Assembly: GCA_036346275.1 (NCBI GenBank)
Contig: CM070723.1
Location: 1,426,001 to 1,490,000, forward strand
Origin: Otatea glauca
Taxonomy: Eukaryota > Streptophyta > Magnoliopsida > Poales > Poaceae
Direction: 5' to 3'
DNA: 64,000 nt
Shown: piece after piece, positions 32,241 through 44,138 of the stretch
Numbering within the stretch: position 1 is the first letter of the stretch
Layout of the letters: each line of letters starts with the position of its first letter
Program-made: the position numbers and the translations under genes
The notes under the pieces: model-generated
The model's database searches: none
What the model was told of the DNA's origin: nothing
Seen by the model: the letters and a program-made list of their open reading frames with translations, nothing else

Positions 32241-32248
32241 TATATATA
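32241..32248 (-). promoter_or_regulatory. TATA box of disrupted HMA gene
   Basis: TATATATA on the minus strand about 108 nt upstream of the ATG at 32133, leaving a leader of about 75 nt. Comparable to the TATA of the intact paralogue at 35904. Confidence 0.55.
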
Positions 32249-32249
32249 C

Positions 32250-33892
32250 ATCAGCAAGAAAGAACAAAATAATGTATAGTCGGTAAGGAAGAATCTCCCA
32301 GCACATTAACGTGCTCAAAACCTAATCTCTTATTTAAGTAGTATGTGATTCCAAACAGCAACCTTCTGCGCCATGATTAGAGCAAGGGTCTTCGAAGTTC
32401 AGAACATATGGTCTGTCATGTACAATAGTATATGTCAGCTGTCTGTAAGACTGTACCATATAGGATTTTAAGTGATGTGGACGAGAGAGAAAACTGCTGT
32501 TTACTATTTAACAGACGGTCTTATAGACAACTTTCTATTTTGTGTACCATTGTATAGGCAGTCTATTAATTGGATGAGAGATCATTACAGATAACTATAT
32601 AGACTATTTATTGTAAGAGTTATTTTTTGTGCTGTCTATAGATGATATGGGGATATATTATAGACAGCTGCCGTCTAAACTACTATAAATACTGGCATTA
32701 GTCTAAAAACTACGGCAGTTGGCTCAGAAACTGCTGCTATTGATGAAAACCACCGAACCTGCTCCGAAGCGTTACACAGGAATCGCTAATATATCTTTTT
32801 AGTAAAGCAACTGGACCAAGACCAATGATCGAGTCATCACCAACCGCCACAATGCATGGGCAGGTATTATACAGTAGCCAGCCGAGCTGCAGTGGCAAGG
32901 AATTAAGAATAGCCGGAGAGCACCTTCTGATCGTGAGTTGGTTGTTTGCTAACGTGGCTGTCCTTTTTCAACAGTAGATGGGAAAAGAGATTTGAAAATA
33001 TTCTTGTTGTAGTACGATTTTGGCATGCAGACAGTCACCCTGAGGCCTGAGCATGAGAAGCTTCGTGATGGCGACGGATTGGAGCCAAGCGTTTCACAAT
33101 CAGTCAGGCTAACTGCATGTACGTACTCATCTGCAGCCGTCGATGTATTGCTCTTCGGATGTCAATCTGGCGGCACGGCGTTCGCCAGACTCCCGCCGTG
33201 AAGACACCGTCATCTGCCATTAGCCGCGAGGGTTCACAAAACCGACGAAAACCGCGGTTTTCGAGCGTACCGCTGAGGTTCGAAATCAAAAACCGTTCGG
33301 TAAATCGGTCCATTCAAAAAAAATTTAAAAATTTTGAAAAAATTTATGCGCTCGGTTTTTCGAAGCGAATTTCGAAATTCGGTTTTGTTAACCCTCCGCG
33401 CGCACGCTAGCTTGGTCGCGAGTCACGCTTCACGGCTTCAGCCGTGCTAGCTAACCGGCCCGTCTTGGTTACGCCCCTTTTTTCTTGGTGCGTGAGTGCC
33501 GGACAGGATCAGTGAAGTTTGAATGGACGGTAAGTTTGGCGGTCTCTATTCGCTAGAGCTGTTGGATCGAGTGAATCGACAGACCAGATCGTCCAAAAAC
33601 ATCGCTATAGTAATTTTGCTACAGTGTTTTTGAGACATACCTTGGGAAAATCTCGCGCATCGCTTTTCTATCGGATGATCGGATGGGGACCGCTAAACTT
33701 GTAGTCCCCATTCAATTGCACCTCCTCCCTATCCGTGAGTGCCTGTTGCCACTGGATTATGCCGCCCTGTGTGGATTGGGTATGTCGGTTCGGCCGTACG
33801 TTCACGATACGACCGAAGAGGCACACATGAATGCAGGACAATGACCACGAGTCATGTCCATGCTGCATGCATTGAGTCCCCCGCTTTGTATA
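32250..33892. other. Intergenic region between the two HMA paralogues
   Basis: Upstream region of the disrupted HMA gene. Contains a TATAGACAG-rich stretch at 32500-32690 with words such as ATTATAGACAG and CAGACGG. At 33230-33400 there is a CGGTTTT/CGAAATTCGG-rich piece typical of an old grass repeat. No coding frame with a domain. Confidence 0.35.
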
Positions 33893-34190
33893 AGAAGTGA
33901 TGACTTTTTTAGCTTATTTACTTTATTTTTCTCAAATCTAACCTCTTTCTGATTGAAATTGTAAATCTAGCTTTTTCCTACATGCTCCTGAGCTCCCCTA
34001 CCACAGGAGTCGGCCTCCCACGCCCGACTGCCACGGCAGCACATGCTCCCTTGCTCCCAGAGTGTGGCAGGCCGGTTCCCTTCCATAGTATAGTGCGGGA
34101 GTACGATGAAAGGGGCTAGATTTACAATATCGCTCAGGAGGGGCTAGATTTGATAAAAACGAGGGAAAGGGACTACAAAAGTCATCACTT
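33893..34190. mobile_element. Mutator-like MITE
   Basis: About 300 bp with inverted ends containing AAGTGATGACTTTT and AAAAGTCATCACTT. The flanks are CTTTGTATA (33884-33892) and CTTCGTATA (34191-34199), a 9-bp duplication with one mismatch. The interior is GC-rich with CTCCC and GGCTAGATTT words. Similar in structure and terminal TCATCA motif to 48324-48671. Confidence 0.6.
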
Positions 34191-34199
34191 CTTCGTATA

Positions 34200-34796
34200 G
34201 CTAGGCCAAAGGATGGGTTGTTTCCGTTACCATAATTTTCATTGAGTTTCTTTTTATCAGACTTAGCTTAGAGGTACAAAGGGATAAAAGAATACTTCAA
34301 AGGTAGAGACTTTTTACTATCCTTTGAATGTACCAAATTATACATTAAGCTAGTGCTAAGTGATACTAAAAGTTTAAAGGGTAAATGTACAAAAAGATAT
34401 AAGAGTTTAACGGCGCTATTTGGCAACACCTCCTAAGGATAGTAAAAACTCAATTAAAGATAATTTGGTGGTACCTCGTGTACCTCATAAGATCATAAAA
34501 ACTCTGTTCTCCTGTTCACTATTGGATTTATCATCGACGCAGGGTACATGGAAACATCCAATCGCAATTAGTCAAGCTCTTTTTTCTTATTAATTTTGGA
34601 ACTGAAACATTACATACATGTACGTTGCCTTTGTTTTGCTGTGATGCTGAACAGCTCAACGCACGGCCTGAGCGCAACGAGTACTACAAACGGTGACGAT
34701 GTCGAATCAAAGATTAAAAAACACGTATTACATGCTGCAATTCGGCACGGATAGACACACAGTGATCTAGGAACCGCAGGTGTAAATATCAATTGA
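34200..34796. other. Downstream region of intact HMA gene
   Basis: Follows the HMA stop codon on the minus strand. It must hold the 3' untranslated region, but I see no unambiguous AATAAA on the minus strand close to the gene. Otherwise AT-rich with no recognised element. Confidence 0.35.
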
Positions 34797-35833
34797 TCAC
34801 ATAACGATACACGCACTTGGTGGGTACTCGTGGTACTCGTACTTCTGCTCATGCACCACCCGGCATCCATTGCAGCCTCTGCACAATGGCCCGGGGCAGC
34901 TGATCGGCGGCAGCGGCGTCGGCGGGCACCACCCGCCGCCGCGACCCCCGGAGGAGCCGCAACCCCCGCAACGTGGAGGCCCTGCGCAGGTGTTGCATTT
35001 CGGGGGAGCGCCGCACATCGGTGGGCGCTGGTGGTGATTGCCCGCCGGCACCATCACTCCTTCGCAGTGCCTCTGCTGGCAGTGGCTGATGGGGTCGCTG
35101 CACGGCCATGGGTAGCAGATGAAGCACACCTGCGTGAACTGCAGGTTCACCGTCGTATTCGCCGCGGTCTCTTTGTTCTTCCCCTCCTCCTGCTTCTTCT
35201 TCTTTTCCTCCTCTTCTTTCTTCTTCTTCTTCTCCTCCTCTTCTTTCTTCTTCTTCTCCTCCTCTTCCTTATTCTTCTTCTCGGGGATCTTGTGACCCTT
35301 GATCACGCAGCCCGCCTTGCATCTCAGCTTGTGGTACAGGTGATGAGGGTTGAACGAGCCAGAGATGGTGACCTCGTTTTTCTTGGTGTCGTAAGAGATG
35401 CTCTTGATGTTCTCTTTCACTGATCAACATCAATGTAGCAGTGGCATCGGTTATAATACTATGTGGAACCTTTAATTCGTGTTCAACGGGAGCTGAGCAT
35501 ACGCACAGTAAGGATTACAGGATGCTACCGTGCAAGATGGGCCGGCCAGATACTTTTACCTTGGATTTTGCAGAGGACCTTTTGAATCTTGGTGCAGCAC
35601 GTTTCGCAGGCGAGGTCGACCTCAATGATCAGAGTGGAATCCTGGTAAATAAAACAGCAGATCTACTTACGACTCTGCGTATTGCTGTAGGAAATTAAGG
35701 ATTTTGTTCCATGCAAAACAATTGACTGAAGATCCAAACGTTTCCTCACTCTGTAAATTTCGCAGTCGCTGCATATATATATCAACAGGAACAGAAGAAA
35801 AGCCAATACGGAATTACTCACCTTATCTGCCAT
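34797..35833 (-). CDS. Heavy-metal-associated (HMA) isoprenylated plant protein, Pi21/HIPP-like
   Basis: Three exons on the minus strand: 35822-35833 (MADK), 35560-35641 (27 codons plus one base) and 34797-35419. Both introns (180 and 140 bp) are GT-AG and the phases join exactly, giving 238 residues. Residues 5-75 form the HMA fold: STLIIEVDLACETC with CxxC at 16-19, then KIQKVLCKIQ, SISYD…NEVTISG and KLRCKAGCVIKG. Residues about 78-115 are alternating Glu/Lys blocks. The tail is rich in Cys, Pro, His and Gly and ends in CIVM, a CaaX box for isoprenylation and membrane attachment. Such proteins bind metals or act in stress and blast-susceptibility pathways (rice Pi21); that role is inferred from family. 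A disrupted tandem paralogue lies 2 kb downstream. An alternative start (GTG at 35420) is not needed, since the spliced frame supplies the upstream codons. Confidence 0.88.
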
Positions 35834-35903
35834 GGGAGAGAAAGGGACAGACCGCTAATCCTTCATCAAGTTTGCACAATGGATACTGCGACAAGTAGAC
35901 AAG

Positions 35904-35911
35904 TATATATA
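35904..35911 (-). promoter_or_regulatory. TATA box of intact HMA gene
   Basis: ACTATATATACTTG on the minus strand, about 70 nt upstream of the ATG at 35833. A C/T-rich leader (GTCCCTTTCTCTCCC) immediately precedes the start codon. Confidence 0.6.
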
Positions 35912-36202
35912 GTGCGCTCTGATGATCCATCCTCTCAGTAAGGCAGTAACCATGTCTTAGAATATCGCGTGCAATAAAAAAAATGCAGTGCCAAAGGAAT
36001 CTCTGGCCACTCTTTACGACGTGCTAGCTCACTAGCTCAGAATCGTCCCAACAACTAATGTCACGCGCGAAGACATGGTAGTTTAGAAGCTTCGCGCTGC
36101 TGAAAAAGCAAGTACAATGTTATCAGTAATATGTCCTTGAAGTAATTATGAAGACGATGGTATCACCACTATTTTTATAGAATAATATGATTATTTTATC
36201 TC
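35912..36202. other. Upstream region of HMA gene
   Basis: About 290 bp between the TATA box and the Tat-lineage retrotransposon inserted at 36203. The proximal promoter of the HMA gene is therefore bounded by a large LTR element. No specific cis-element is claimed. Confidence 0.4.
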
Positions 36203-36886
36203 TGTTGGCGTTGAAAATATAACGACGGATTGATTGGCACAAACACACGCGAACACCGGATTCAAAAGGTTCGAGGCGTGTCAGCCGATTTGATCCTGCA
36301 ATCGGCAATATAGATTGAAAGCTACGCTCAATACCGATCTAATGTGATAATCGGCAAGGATCTAAACAGGTATACAAAGCCGATTAAATCAAAAGGTAAC
36401 GATAAGTCTATACAGCCTGTTAGGGATGATTAGATGATTGATAAAGATAGATCTTCCTAAAAAAGGCGATGCGCAACAAGATCGGAGAAAACCAAACCTG
36501 GCGTAATCGGAGAAGATCAACAATCGGCGATGCGCAACTTTATTGATAAACGACGAATTACGAAAGATCTAAATTACAAGACTACTCCTAGTTGACCAAA
36601 AAAGTAGATAAAAATATATGCAAGTTGTTTGATTGATTGGTTGTTGTTTTTTCTTGCACTTCATCCCCTTTTATAGTGCATAGGTCGATAGTATCCTTCT
36701 CCATTGTGTTGCCAACTGTGACTTGTATCGGTCTTCATACAGATAAAATTCGATCTTTGAATCAACATTAGTCATAATTCCTCTTCAACTTAACTTTTCC
36801 CTTTTAAACTGATATCTGGCAAAAATATCTATGTTTCTCCTTAACCCGACAAATTGATCATGCCTTGCCAAACTTGGGTGCTAACA
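36203..36886 (-). mobile_element. 3' LTR of Tat-lineage element
   Basis: 684 bp. A minus-strand TATA (CTATAAAAGGGG) lies at about 36665-36678. It contains GGCGATGCGCAAC and GCCGATT words shared with the 5' LTR and with the solo LTR at 7352. The two LTRs differ by scattered substitutions, so the insertion is not very recent. Confidence 0.85.
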
Positions 36887-36910
36887 CATGCCCCCCCCCC
36901 CCCCATTTTT
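36887..36910 (-). promoter_or_regulatory. Polypurine tract of Tat-lineage element
   Basis: On the minus strand a run of 14 or more G flanked by AAAATG and CATG abuts the 3' LTR start at 36886. This is the plus-strand priming site for reverse transcription of the element. Confidence 0.65.
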
Positions 36911-37100
36911 GGAAAATAACATGTTATCTTCCAAAAATCTTCTTCATCGGCTTTAACGTTGATCGGCATGACATAATATCCGAACTATCGTCGTTGGTAA
37001 CTGTTCCATTTATTGCGCCGCAAAATCTTGAGACGCGTATCTTCACTATTAATTGCTCGCATAACCGTCGAAAACATCTCCTACCTTTTCACCTTTTTTA

Positions 37101-37110
37101 CCCATATATA
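37101..37110 (+). promoter_or_regulatory. TATA box for antisense ORF
   Basis: CATATATAAATATG on the plus strand, followed about 35 nt later by CTGTCATTTTCACGC. The first in-frame ATG of the antisense unit is at about 37249. Suggests that the antisense gene has its own internal promoter. Confidence 0.45.
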
Positions 37111-37248
37111 AATATGAGATCCATTCACCTGTCATTTTCACGCGCTCGAGCTCTCAGACCTCCTACCATCGGCTTCATCTTCATTTCTCGGACACCGAAC
37201 TCCTGTTCAACAACCTTCATCAGCTTGCATAGTTTTTTACGTTAGTTC

Positions 37249-40178
37249 AATGGATCCCAGCTAGGTACTCATCCCTATTCCCGACAGTAATGACCAGTAT
37301 TACTTAGGACCGCTAGGTGATCTTGACCCATTGGTCGTTATAGAACAAGAGATCTCTCGTCTTCCTTTGTCGACTCCTCAGTATAATATATAGGGATGGA
37401 GTAAGAGCTTCAGAGCTTGGCTGACAACGCTGAAGAGCTGGAGGAATTGGTATAATCGGATAGCAGCCCAAAAGAGGCCAATATGGGAAAGGATGGGGAT
37501 AGCCGAGTTGTCTTCCCTTGTCTCTAGCTGCTCCAAAGGCAAACGAGCCTTCAGTGGCCATAGCATGTTCCTTCTGGTCGGATATTTTCAATGCTTTTAT
37601 GTTTAGAACAGGTCCTATCGGCCCTGCTTTTTTGGATGTAGCTCAACTTTGTTGTTTGATTCTGGATGGAGAGCAAATATCGGCCTTTGGTGCCAAACCC
37701 CAACATAAGCTAATCCATGCCAAGGGGGAAGGATGGAGCAAGTACATCGTAAATAACAAAGGTACCGGCCCAGTATCCGGACAAAGAACACATTTCTTTC
37801 CTCAATCTATGGCTTGACCGATTCTTATTTTGTGGAGCATCGCTCGGGCCGACGCAAGTATATCAGGTGATTATAGAACAGCTTGTTAAGCGTTGTCGAT
37901 TGTCCTTGGGGAAACTCTTCTTAGGGGCAGTATACCAGATGATGCATGCCATCCGTAGTCAGCTTTTCACCGAAGTAGGCCAATATTTAGTCGGCAACAT
38001 TGGCGGCCCATTATGGTTTATACAAGTTTGGTTGTATTGCATCTTTAGCCGACCCTTTAATATTAACTCGGCTGAAATTACCCCTTACCCCCTAGAGGGG
38101 ACTCTAGAAGGACAAGATCCTGAGTTTAGAGATAGCCGATCATTCGACGAAAAATTTATCCTCTATTGCTGTACCCAACCAAGACTCACCCTAATCGGAG
38201 CAAGAAAATTTCTGGCTTTCGTTTTTCGGCTCAGTCAAACAGACTTCGGTCAGAATGACTTTTTTAGTTATAAGGAAGCCGATAGCTTTTCTTGACCATC
38301 ATTTCTTCACCTGGCAGCTGACAGCAATGAAATGCCTGCATATACCTTGGATCTGTACAAGATAGCACACTATCTGTCGGCTTACATACCAGAAATCGAA
38401 CTTACAAGCCCTCCTACAAATTGTATCATCCATCGGTGTACGCTAGACAACTGGGATTTGGCCAAGTACCTCCGAGCTTCCAACTTCTTGATCGGATTAG
38501 GCCAAGGGACTAGCTTCGCCATTTGTCTAGTGCCAACATCCCTCTGCATATAGCCAACGATCTTCAACTCAAAATCGTGCCACACTTCATTTTGCAGACC
38601 CGGAGGGTAGGCAACTTCACCAACTGGTGGTCGGCTATTTGTGCAGTATTATACCCTACGGAGCATACTGTATCGACTGTGGTCGCTGAATTTTTCCTAG
38701 ATTTGCCACCCGCTGAGTCGACACCCACTAACTCTGCTAGTAGTGACTCGAGTTCCAGCAGTGACGCTAGTTCATCAAGCTTTACTAACACAAGTATAGT
38801 TAACATTACTGGCGAAGTATCGGCTAAATTTAGACTTTATCTGTAAATAATCCTTTTAAATATTTTTGAACTTTACCGATCGGCTTTTCTCAATTTTGCA
38901 GACCAAAGCAGCGAGAAAGAAGCCAGTTGACACATCGGGTGTTAGCCAGTCCAGCAAGCGGCCACGCCCTGCCGTGATAGCTCTGCAGGTTACTCATCGG
39001 GCACTCTCGGTGTCCAAGCTCCTTCTATTTCTAATTGCGAAAAACAGCAGCCAAGTAAGCATACACTCATCGGCTTATAATTTAATTTTTCCATAACTTT
39101 GTGTATAAACCGACATTCGTAGCCAATTTCTTAATAGAAAAGAAATGCGGCGGAACCAACAAGAAGGTCGTCACCTCCAAAGGTCTCCTTGCCAAAGAGG
39201 GATTGGTCGACCATTCACCACGCGGATCAGCATATGATAAGGTAAATATGTGTTTTAATTGATTCATGACTTTTTCTCATTGACAATTTCTCACAAACTT
39301 GCTCTTACAGCCTCCATTCTCCCCTTCCATTCAAGTGATCAACATTCTGGCTGATCTGACAGCTGCAAAGTCTTAACTACCTCCTCCTCCATCTCAGTCG
39401 ACTCCTCAGGCTATTGCAACCACCATCTAGCAGACCGACAACCCAGCCGATTCCATTACGAGCATGTTGGGATTTGAGCTGTCAGACCTGGACGAGCCAG
39501 ATATAAGCACTAAGTCTTTCTCGACAGCAATTCAAAAAATTATCACCACCTCCAAGGACGCATCAGCCGTGGTCAAATCGGCTTCAAACACCAAGGAGAA
39601 GCTGAGGCACTTGTTCAAGCTGCTCTAAGCCTCTATCGTAGAAAATTCCTAGCCGATCCGTGATGCCATGAACGAGGTCAATGCTTAATTACCAGAGGAG
39701 ACTTCTGCAGCTTTGATGGATATCTGCTTTCTAGATGACAAAAAAAGAAGTAGTCAAAGTGGCTGAGTCTAGGATGCAGCTCCGATCGGCTCAAAGAGAA
39801 GACAAGAAATTCCTGGATAAGCTAGTGGCCAACACAAAATCCCAAAAAACAAAATATGATGAGGAAGTGAAGGAGCTAAAGGACATCAAACAGTCCTATG
39901 CCAACTTGGAATCGGCTAAGAAGTCTCTAAAGGATGAACTAATCAAGGTGAACGCCGAGATCACCAATGCCCAAAAACAACTAACAGATGGAGCATAAGC
40001 CTTCAAGACTCAGAAGATTTCTATTGCCACATTAATAGCAGTCGTCAAGAAGCAATCGGCCAAGATTGTTGAGAAACCTAGAACCCAGGAAGCTGATCAA
40101 GACATACTGGTTGACATTCAAGCCACCATCGCCAAGGCAACAGCCTCTCTCTTTGGCCTCGTCCAAGATATCTAATCA
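37249..40178 (+). pseudogene. Antisense ORF of Tat element: plant mobile domain plus coiled coil
   Basis: Remnants lie in order on the plus strand, opposite to gag-pol. 37400-37820 encodes FRAWLTTLKSWRNWYNRI, FWSDIFNAFMFRTGPIGPAFLDV and AFGAKPQHK. 37860-38295 encodes FNINSAEITPYPLEG and similar. 38330-38550 encodes YLSAYIPEIELTSPPT and LAKYLRASNFLIG, and 38520-38846 ends in an Asp/Ser-rich tail. A Lys/Glu coiled coil lies at 39735-39998. The first part is the aminotransferase-like plant mobile domain known as the antisense product of Tat/Grande elements; its role is not established. Several stops (for example about 37817 and 38296) show decay, and gaps with GT/AG ends suggest introns. Confidence 0.65.
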
Positions 40179-40439
40179 CATTATTTGTAATCGGCTTATC
40201 CGAAAATAATACTTGAATGCTTGTAATAAACTGGTCCTAAAACAATGTTTTGAATGTTGTGTAAGATATTTATAATCAACTGTTTAACCGATTATTATTT
40301 ATGCTTGACCTTATTTCTGCCAAGTGTGATGTTTGTAATCGGCTGTAGTTTACTTTTACTATAGCCAGAATTAACGACAATGAGTTAATTTGGCTTTTCG
40401 CAACCGATAACTATCCTTAGTCGATTAAGAATCAATCTA

Positions 40440-40730
40440 AATGCTTGGGTGGTACTTCTTTAAGTATTTACCATTGATTGCTTTAGGAAATACCACTCCT
40501 TCCAACGTCTCCAAAACATAAGAATTTTCATTCACAAGCCAATGAATTCTATACGGTCCTTCCTATGTTGGAGACCATTTGCCAAATCATTTATCCCTAG
40601 AGTCAACATGCAATATAATCTTCCAAACCAAATTGGCTTTACAAATTAACTTAGGCATCACTTTTTTATTGTAAGCCTTTGCAACTCTTGACAAATGGAA
40701 AAAGAAGTGAATGAGCCGATTATATCGAGA
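40440..40730 (-). pseudogene. Integrase C-terminal tail (core deleted)
   Basis: On the minus strand a frame-shifted stretch reads AYNKKV, FGKWSP, then KAINGKYLKKYHPS, the end of Tat integrases. The catalytic integrase core and zinc finger that should lie between it and RNase H (ending at 40790) are absent. The deletion joint is within about 40720-40790. Confidence 0.5.
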
Positions 40731-40789
40731 CACTGCTCCAAATATTTCATCAAAACTTCATCATAGCAGTTATATTCTCCCTTAATCTA

Positions 40790-43336
40790 TTAGACCACCA
40801 ACAGAGGATCACCATAAGACTCAACAGAATCAACTCTGATATTATCGAGTAGCTGTAGGCCTTTAAGCAATGCTTCATATTCGGCTTGATTATTTGAACA
40901 CCTGCAATTCAGCCTGAATGCGAACTCAAAGCTATACCCTTTTGGCGAAATCAACACTATCCCGATACCATCGCCCTCTCGACATACTGATCCATTGAAA
41001 AATAATTGCCAAGGGGCAATAGATATTGGGCCGACAGTCATATCAGTTTCGTGTCCTGTTGTAAAATCGACAATCACCTGACCCTTAATAGCTTTAGCTG
41101 ATTCATACATCAAGTCGAATTCGATGAGCGTGTACGCCCATTTACCAAGTCGACCTCGTAAAATTGGAGCTGACTATATATATTTTATAACATCGGTTTT
41201 ACAAATAACTTTACAAGCCGATGCTAAAATATAATGCCTTAACTCCGTGCAAGCAAAATATAATGACAAGCAAAGCTTTTCTACAAAAGGGTACATCGTT
41301 TCTGCGTTAATTAACCGTCGGCTAAAGTAGAAAATAATCCGCTCTTTACCGTCAATCACTTGCGCCAAAATAGCTCCAATCGTCACGTCCTCAGTCGATA
41401 TATATAATTTAAATGTTATACCTTTTGTGGTGCGACTAAAACTAGAGGATTAGACAAATATTCCTTTATGCTCTCGAAAGCTTTTTGTTGATTCGCTCCC
41501 CAAACAAAGTCTTGATTATCCTTTAATTTCAACAGTGGGCTAAATGAACTAATACAACTAGACTAATTTGAAATAAATCGCCGTAAATAATTAATCTTAC
41601 CGATTAACTTCTGTAAGTCCTTTTTACAGGCCAGTGACTTAGTCTTGGCTATAGCTTTGACCCTTTCTTGATTAATCTCAATTCCTCTTTTATGAACCGT
41701 AAGCCTAGAAACTGCCCAGCCGATACACCAAAAGCACACTTGTATGGATTCATCTTTAAACCATGTGCCATTGTATTTTTTAACATTGTTTCCAAATCGG
41801 CCAGATACTACAAATCCTCCTTGGATTTTACAACAACATCATCAATATAAATTTCTACAATATGGCCGATAAAATCATGAAAGATCAAATTCATAGCACG
41901 TAGATATGTTGCACCAGTATTTTTCAAGCCAAACGTCATCACCGCCCATTCAAACAAACCTAGAGCACCAGAGTATCTAAAAGCAATCTTAGGTATATCG
42001 GGGTCTGCCAATAATATTTGGTTCTATCCAACATTACCATCGAGAAAGCTAATAATCTTGTTCCCTGATGCAGCATTGATAATCATATCAGCTATTGGCA
42101 TTAGGTACTCGTCCTTTGGTGTGGCTTTATTTAAATCTCTAAAATCAACGCACATCCTAAGTTCGCCATTTTTCTTCATAACAGGAATGATATTGGAAAC
42201 CCATTCAGCATAGCGGCAAGGGCTAATAAACTTATCCTCAAACAATCGCTCAGTTTCTTCTTTTATAATGGTATATAAGGCTGGATTAAATCGTCTAGGG
42301 GACTATATAAACGGCTGATAACCTGACTTCATAGGTAGCTGATGTACAACTAACTGTCGGCTTAAACCAGGCATCTCATGATACTCCCAAGCAAAATAAT
42401 ATTTATAATTCTTTAACACCTTGACGAACTTTTGTTTATAATCTGTAGCTAATTTTGAACTAATAAAAGTTGGTCTTTTTCTATCACCATCACCTATGTC
42501 GACTTCATCCAGCAAATCAGTCGACGTGAAACCTTGGCCTAACTTCTCGATTTCTTGAAAATCTTCAATGGCATCATAGCTATCCGTTGTCTGCCGATAG
42601 CAACGTATTTTATCTTGCAAAGCCTTTATTGCCGATTTTGACTCCACCAGCATGAAATTTCGCCTATCCGATCAAGCGTTCTTGGCCTTACTTTGATCAT
42701 AATAAGCCCTATTTTGTTGATGCAGATGAAATCACAATCATCTAGGACTTTGCCCGATATGCACTCGGCGTCTTCATGTTGCCAGTTCGCATCTGAACTC
42801 GCCATGGTTATTTGAGCCGATGTATCAGCTTGAGCTACTTCGACCTTGTCTTCATTCTATTGGACGAGCATATGATGCATGGTTGACGGGACACAGCAGT
42901 TGGCGTGAATCCAATCTCGTCCTAATAGAATGTTGTAATTACCCTTGGTGTCGACCACGAAAAAGGTAATCGGCAATGTTTTGCTGCCGACTGTTAACTA
43001 TGTTACCATAACCCCACTTGTTTCAGTGGGATCGCCTCTGAAATCATTTAAAACCATGTTAGTTTTAATAAAATCATCATCGAACTTACCTAGCTTTTTG
43101 CATGTGGTGTAGGGCATCAGGTTGACGGTTGCGCCTCCATCAACCAGCATCCTCGATATCGGCTTGCCATTGATATGACCTTTCAAATATAATGGCTTCA
43201 GATGCTGATGATCATCTTGAGGTTTTTCAAAAACTGCATCTTGAGCTTCTAAGCACAACTGAGCAAACGTTTCTTTGGCCGATGCAGTACTTATTTTAAT
43301 TTCAACCAGCAGAGTGAACACCATTTTGATATCCAT
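40790..43336 (-). pseudogene. Tat-lineage pol: protease, RT, dual RNase H
   Basis: Protease is at 42998-43336 with the active motif LVDGGATVNLMP. Reverse transcriptase is at 41808-42653, with the SPCRYAEWVSN…MKKNGELRMCVDFRDLNKATPKD block and catalytic VEIYIDDVVVKS. RNase H of gypsy type is at 41174-41386 (ERIIFYFSRRLINAE), and a second archaeal-type RNase H at 40790-41113 (NNQAEYEALLKGL). In the second domain the expected catalytic Asp reads Asn (FFNGS). Stops and frameshifts occur at about 42012-42023, 42246-42302 and 41387-41807. Two RNase H domains identify the Tat lineage. Inactive copy. Confidence 0.8.
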
Positions 43337-44138
43337 CTAAGGTGGAGAATCATCCTGAATCACGGGTGAATCTAGATCATCGACTGAATCGAACTCATCT
43401 TCAACCGGTTTCTTTCCTCCACTCATTTTTAGCGATTTTAACCGGTCGGAACTCATTGAATGCTTTGTCTCTTTGTTTTTCCTGCTCGTCTTCTCTCATC
43501 TCCCGGGTCCTTAACCTTTGAAGTTGTCTACGTTGTGATCGGCTAAGCCCTTGAGGACACCATCTGTGTTTAGGTTCAATCGGTTCACGTAATTTCCCTA
43601 CCAGATTAACCTAGGCCGTAGAACTCGACCCCTCTTCCAATCGCGTTTGCGGCCGGATCAGTCTAGAAATTATTTCATGGACCGATCCTCTATGGATTCC
43701 ATTATGATGGTTCTGCATCGGTTCAGATATTCTATTTCTAGTCGACCGTCGTTGCCAGTCACCTTGGCGCGGATAATGTCCCATCGAACAAATATATGGT
43801 GACGACAGAGCTGACCCTCTCTCCTAATAGAACTGCCAAAAGGGGCATCGTTGGTAAGCCTTTTCCAAGTTATTGGGCCAATACATATTATCTGGCCATC
43901 ATGCAGGATAACGTGGCATGTTGTTTCTTCTGTCAAACTTTTCTAATAGCTGGGAGAAAGTTGGCTTCAGCTTGTGAATCGGCTTTCGTGGTGGCGATGC
44001 TTTCTCGGCCTTGTACCACTTGCCGATCTGCAATTATCCCTTTGGCTTGATAGTCCTTGAATTCCTCCCTTCATGGTCAATTTCTATTTGTAGTGAGCTG
44101 ACCGTGATCTTCAGGGTCTCTTTTTTGCTAGAGCTCGA

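Noticed and set aside
34830..35423. 197-codon plus-strand frame opposite the HMA gene.
   Set aside because: It is the antisense shadow of the Glu/Lys and Cys/Pro-rich exon; its poly-Leu content mirrors the EEEKKK codons.
36887..36905. Poly-C run as a sequencing or assembly artefact.
   Set aside because: Its place right beside the LTR start, with purines on the minus strand, is explained by the polypurine tract, though the exact length may be unreliable.
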